A stretch of DNA of 64,000 nt from Andalucia godoyi (Eukaryota; Discoba; Jakobea; Jakobida; Andaluciidae). The position numbers and the translations under genes are program-made. Position 1 is the first letter of the stretch. Each line of letters begins with the position of its first letter. The notes under the pieces were generated by a model, which was not told where the DNA came from, searched no databases, and worked only from the letters and a program-made list of their open reading frames with translations. Positions 63,260-64,000 of the stretch are shown here, piece by piece. The stretch spans positions 197,332-261,331 of the forward strand of contig VRVR01000042.1 of NCBI GenBank assembly GCA_009859145.1. Direction: 5' to 3'.

Positions 63260-64000
63260 AGTCTTTAAAAACGCATCGAACGAAATTGCCATATTCTGCA
63301 CATACAAATACGGAAAATGGTCCACAGCACTTTTTCTGAGGTAATGCTGGGGACTGGTAGAGTCGGGGACGGCGAGCAGTCTTCCAAAAGAAATAAAATA
63401 AGGAGTTTGCAATCCGATGTATTCCAAGACTGAGACCGGGGGTATGTAGAGCTCGTTCACGCGAATGAAACGGTGTGCCACACGCACCGGGGGGTTTTGT
63501 CTGAGAGCCGTTATGCCTCCCGACGTTCTGCTAATTCATGTTTTCCTCTTCAACTACAGTGGGGGTTTTTTGGCGGGAAGCCATTCTTCTCGCAGAGACG
63601 CTGTTGCAGCGACATGCACCATGGGTCATGTTTGGGAGCAGTGCTCACGGTGATGGGTGAGCGGTGAGTGTGCTCTCGTCCAGCATAGGAACTCCGGATC
63701 ATCGGACGACCGCGGCTAGACACAAATGGTACCTCGCAAACGGCTGACAGCTCCTGCGTTCGCTTCACTGTCTGAATGCAGTCGAAGATCTCAAGCGTCA
63801 CTTGGGGGCTGCTTGCTGTATGCATCCACGCTTCTGCTGTCTGCTATCAACATAAACGTACAAGCTACTACGGAGTGTTTACTTCTACGCTTTTGTGCAA
63901 GCGCTTCGTTGTCGGTCCTCAGCGAAGCATCTTTCTGAGATCTCGGCTGTCCTTGAGCTTCCAGTCGGTCGTTCGTGATGTGGCAAAGCACTCGCTGTGG
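63260..64000. other. Right-edge region without a supported gene
   Basis: These 741 bases follow the Cache gene. The first ~150 probably hold its 3' UTR, with AATAAAATAA at 63391-63400. Beyond that, minus-strand frames (63550-63825 and 63791-63991) are open and could belong to a gene entering from the right, but their composition is ambiguous and I recognise nothing. Confidence 0.4.

Overview
The window is nuclear DNA from an intron-poor, gene-dense eukaryotic microbe, most likely a free-living flagellated protist. The evidence is eIF5, a cytochrome c oxidase Vb subunit with a mitochondrial presequence, tubulin cofactor C, a RAD51 paralogue, an mTERF protein and the motile-cilium protein DRC7. 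Spliceosomal introns can be supported in only four of about 25 genes, and all four begin GTATG. TAA, TAG and TGA all end genes, so the genetic code is standard. I cannot place the organism in a lineage from sequence reading alone.

Layout. Positions 1-3304: the 3' part of an unrecognised gene and an LRR protein. 3441-10415 (minus): one large NRPS/PKS-type megasynthase with a thioesterase at its N-terminus. 11292-16624: eIF5 and a SWIM zinc-finger/MULE-transposase-like protein. 17184-26514: an LRR/coiled-coil protein, an SK-type calcium-activated K+ channel, a coiled-coil protein and tubulin cofactor C. 27776-36540: COX Vb, DRC7 and a large alpha-helical protein resembling Nup188. 37414-46175: a RAD51B-like protein, a Golgi-type glycosyltransferase, an EF-hand protein with F-x-P repeats, an mTERF protein and a small split PET100-like gene. 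46654-48437: an unrecognised protein and a secreted double-psi beta-barrel protein. 49120-56602 (minus): three phosphate genes in a row. 57087-63259: a type I membrane protein and two divergent Cache-domain sensor proteins. 63260-64000: no gene that can be supported.

The most interesting region is 49-57 kb. A PiT phosphate transporter, a receptor-type adenylyl cyclase whose ectodomain is a PstS-like phosphate-binding protein, and an SPX-VTC polyphosphate polymerase lie side by side on one strand. This suggests a phosphate sensing, uptake and storage module in which external phosphate is read directly by a cyclase. The second highlight is the megasynthase, with order TE-A-T-KS-AT-KR-T and an adenylation domain that seems to lack the aspartate that holds alpha-amino acids. 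A third is a family of roughly 400-bp dispersed repeats between genes, with three copies in the window.

Intergenic DNA is rich in simple repeats: (CT)n/(GT)n next to start codons, (GA)n, (ATT)n and (AAAAC)n. Several trinucleotide runs extend into coding regions as Ser, Asn and Asp tracts.
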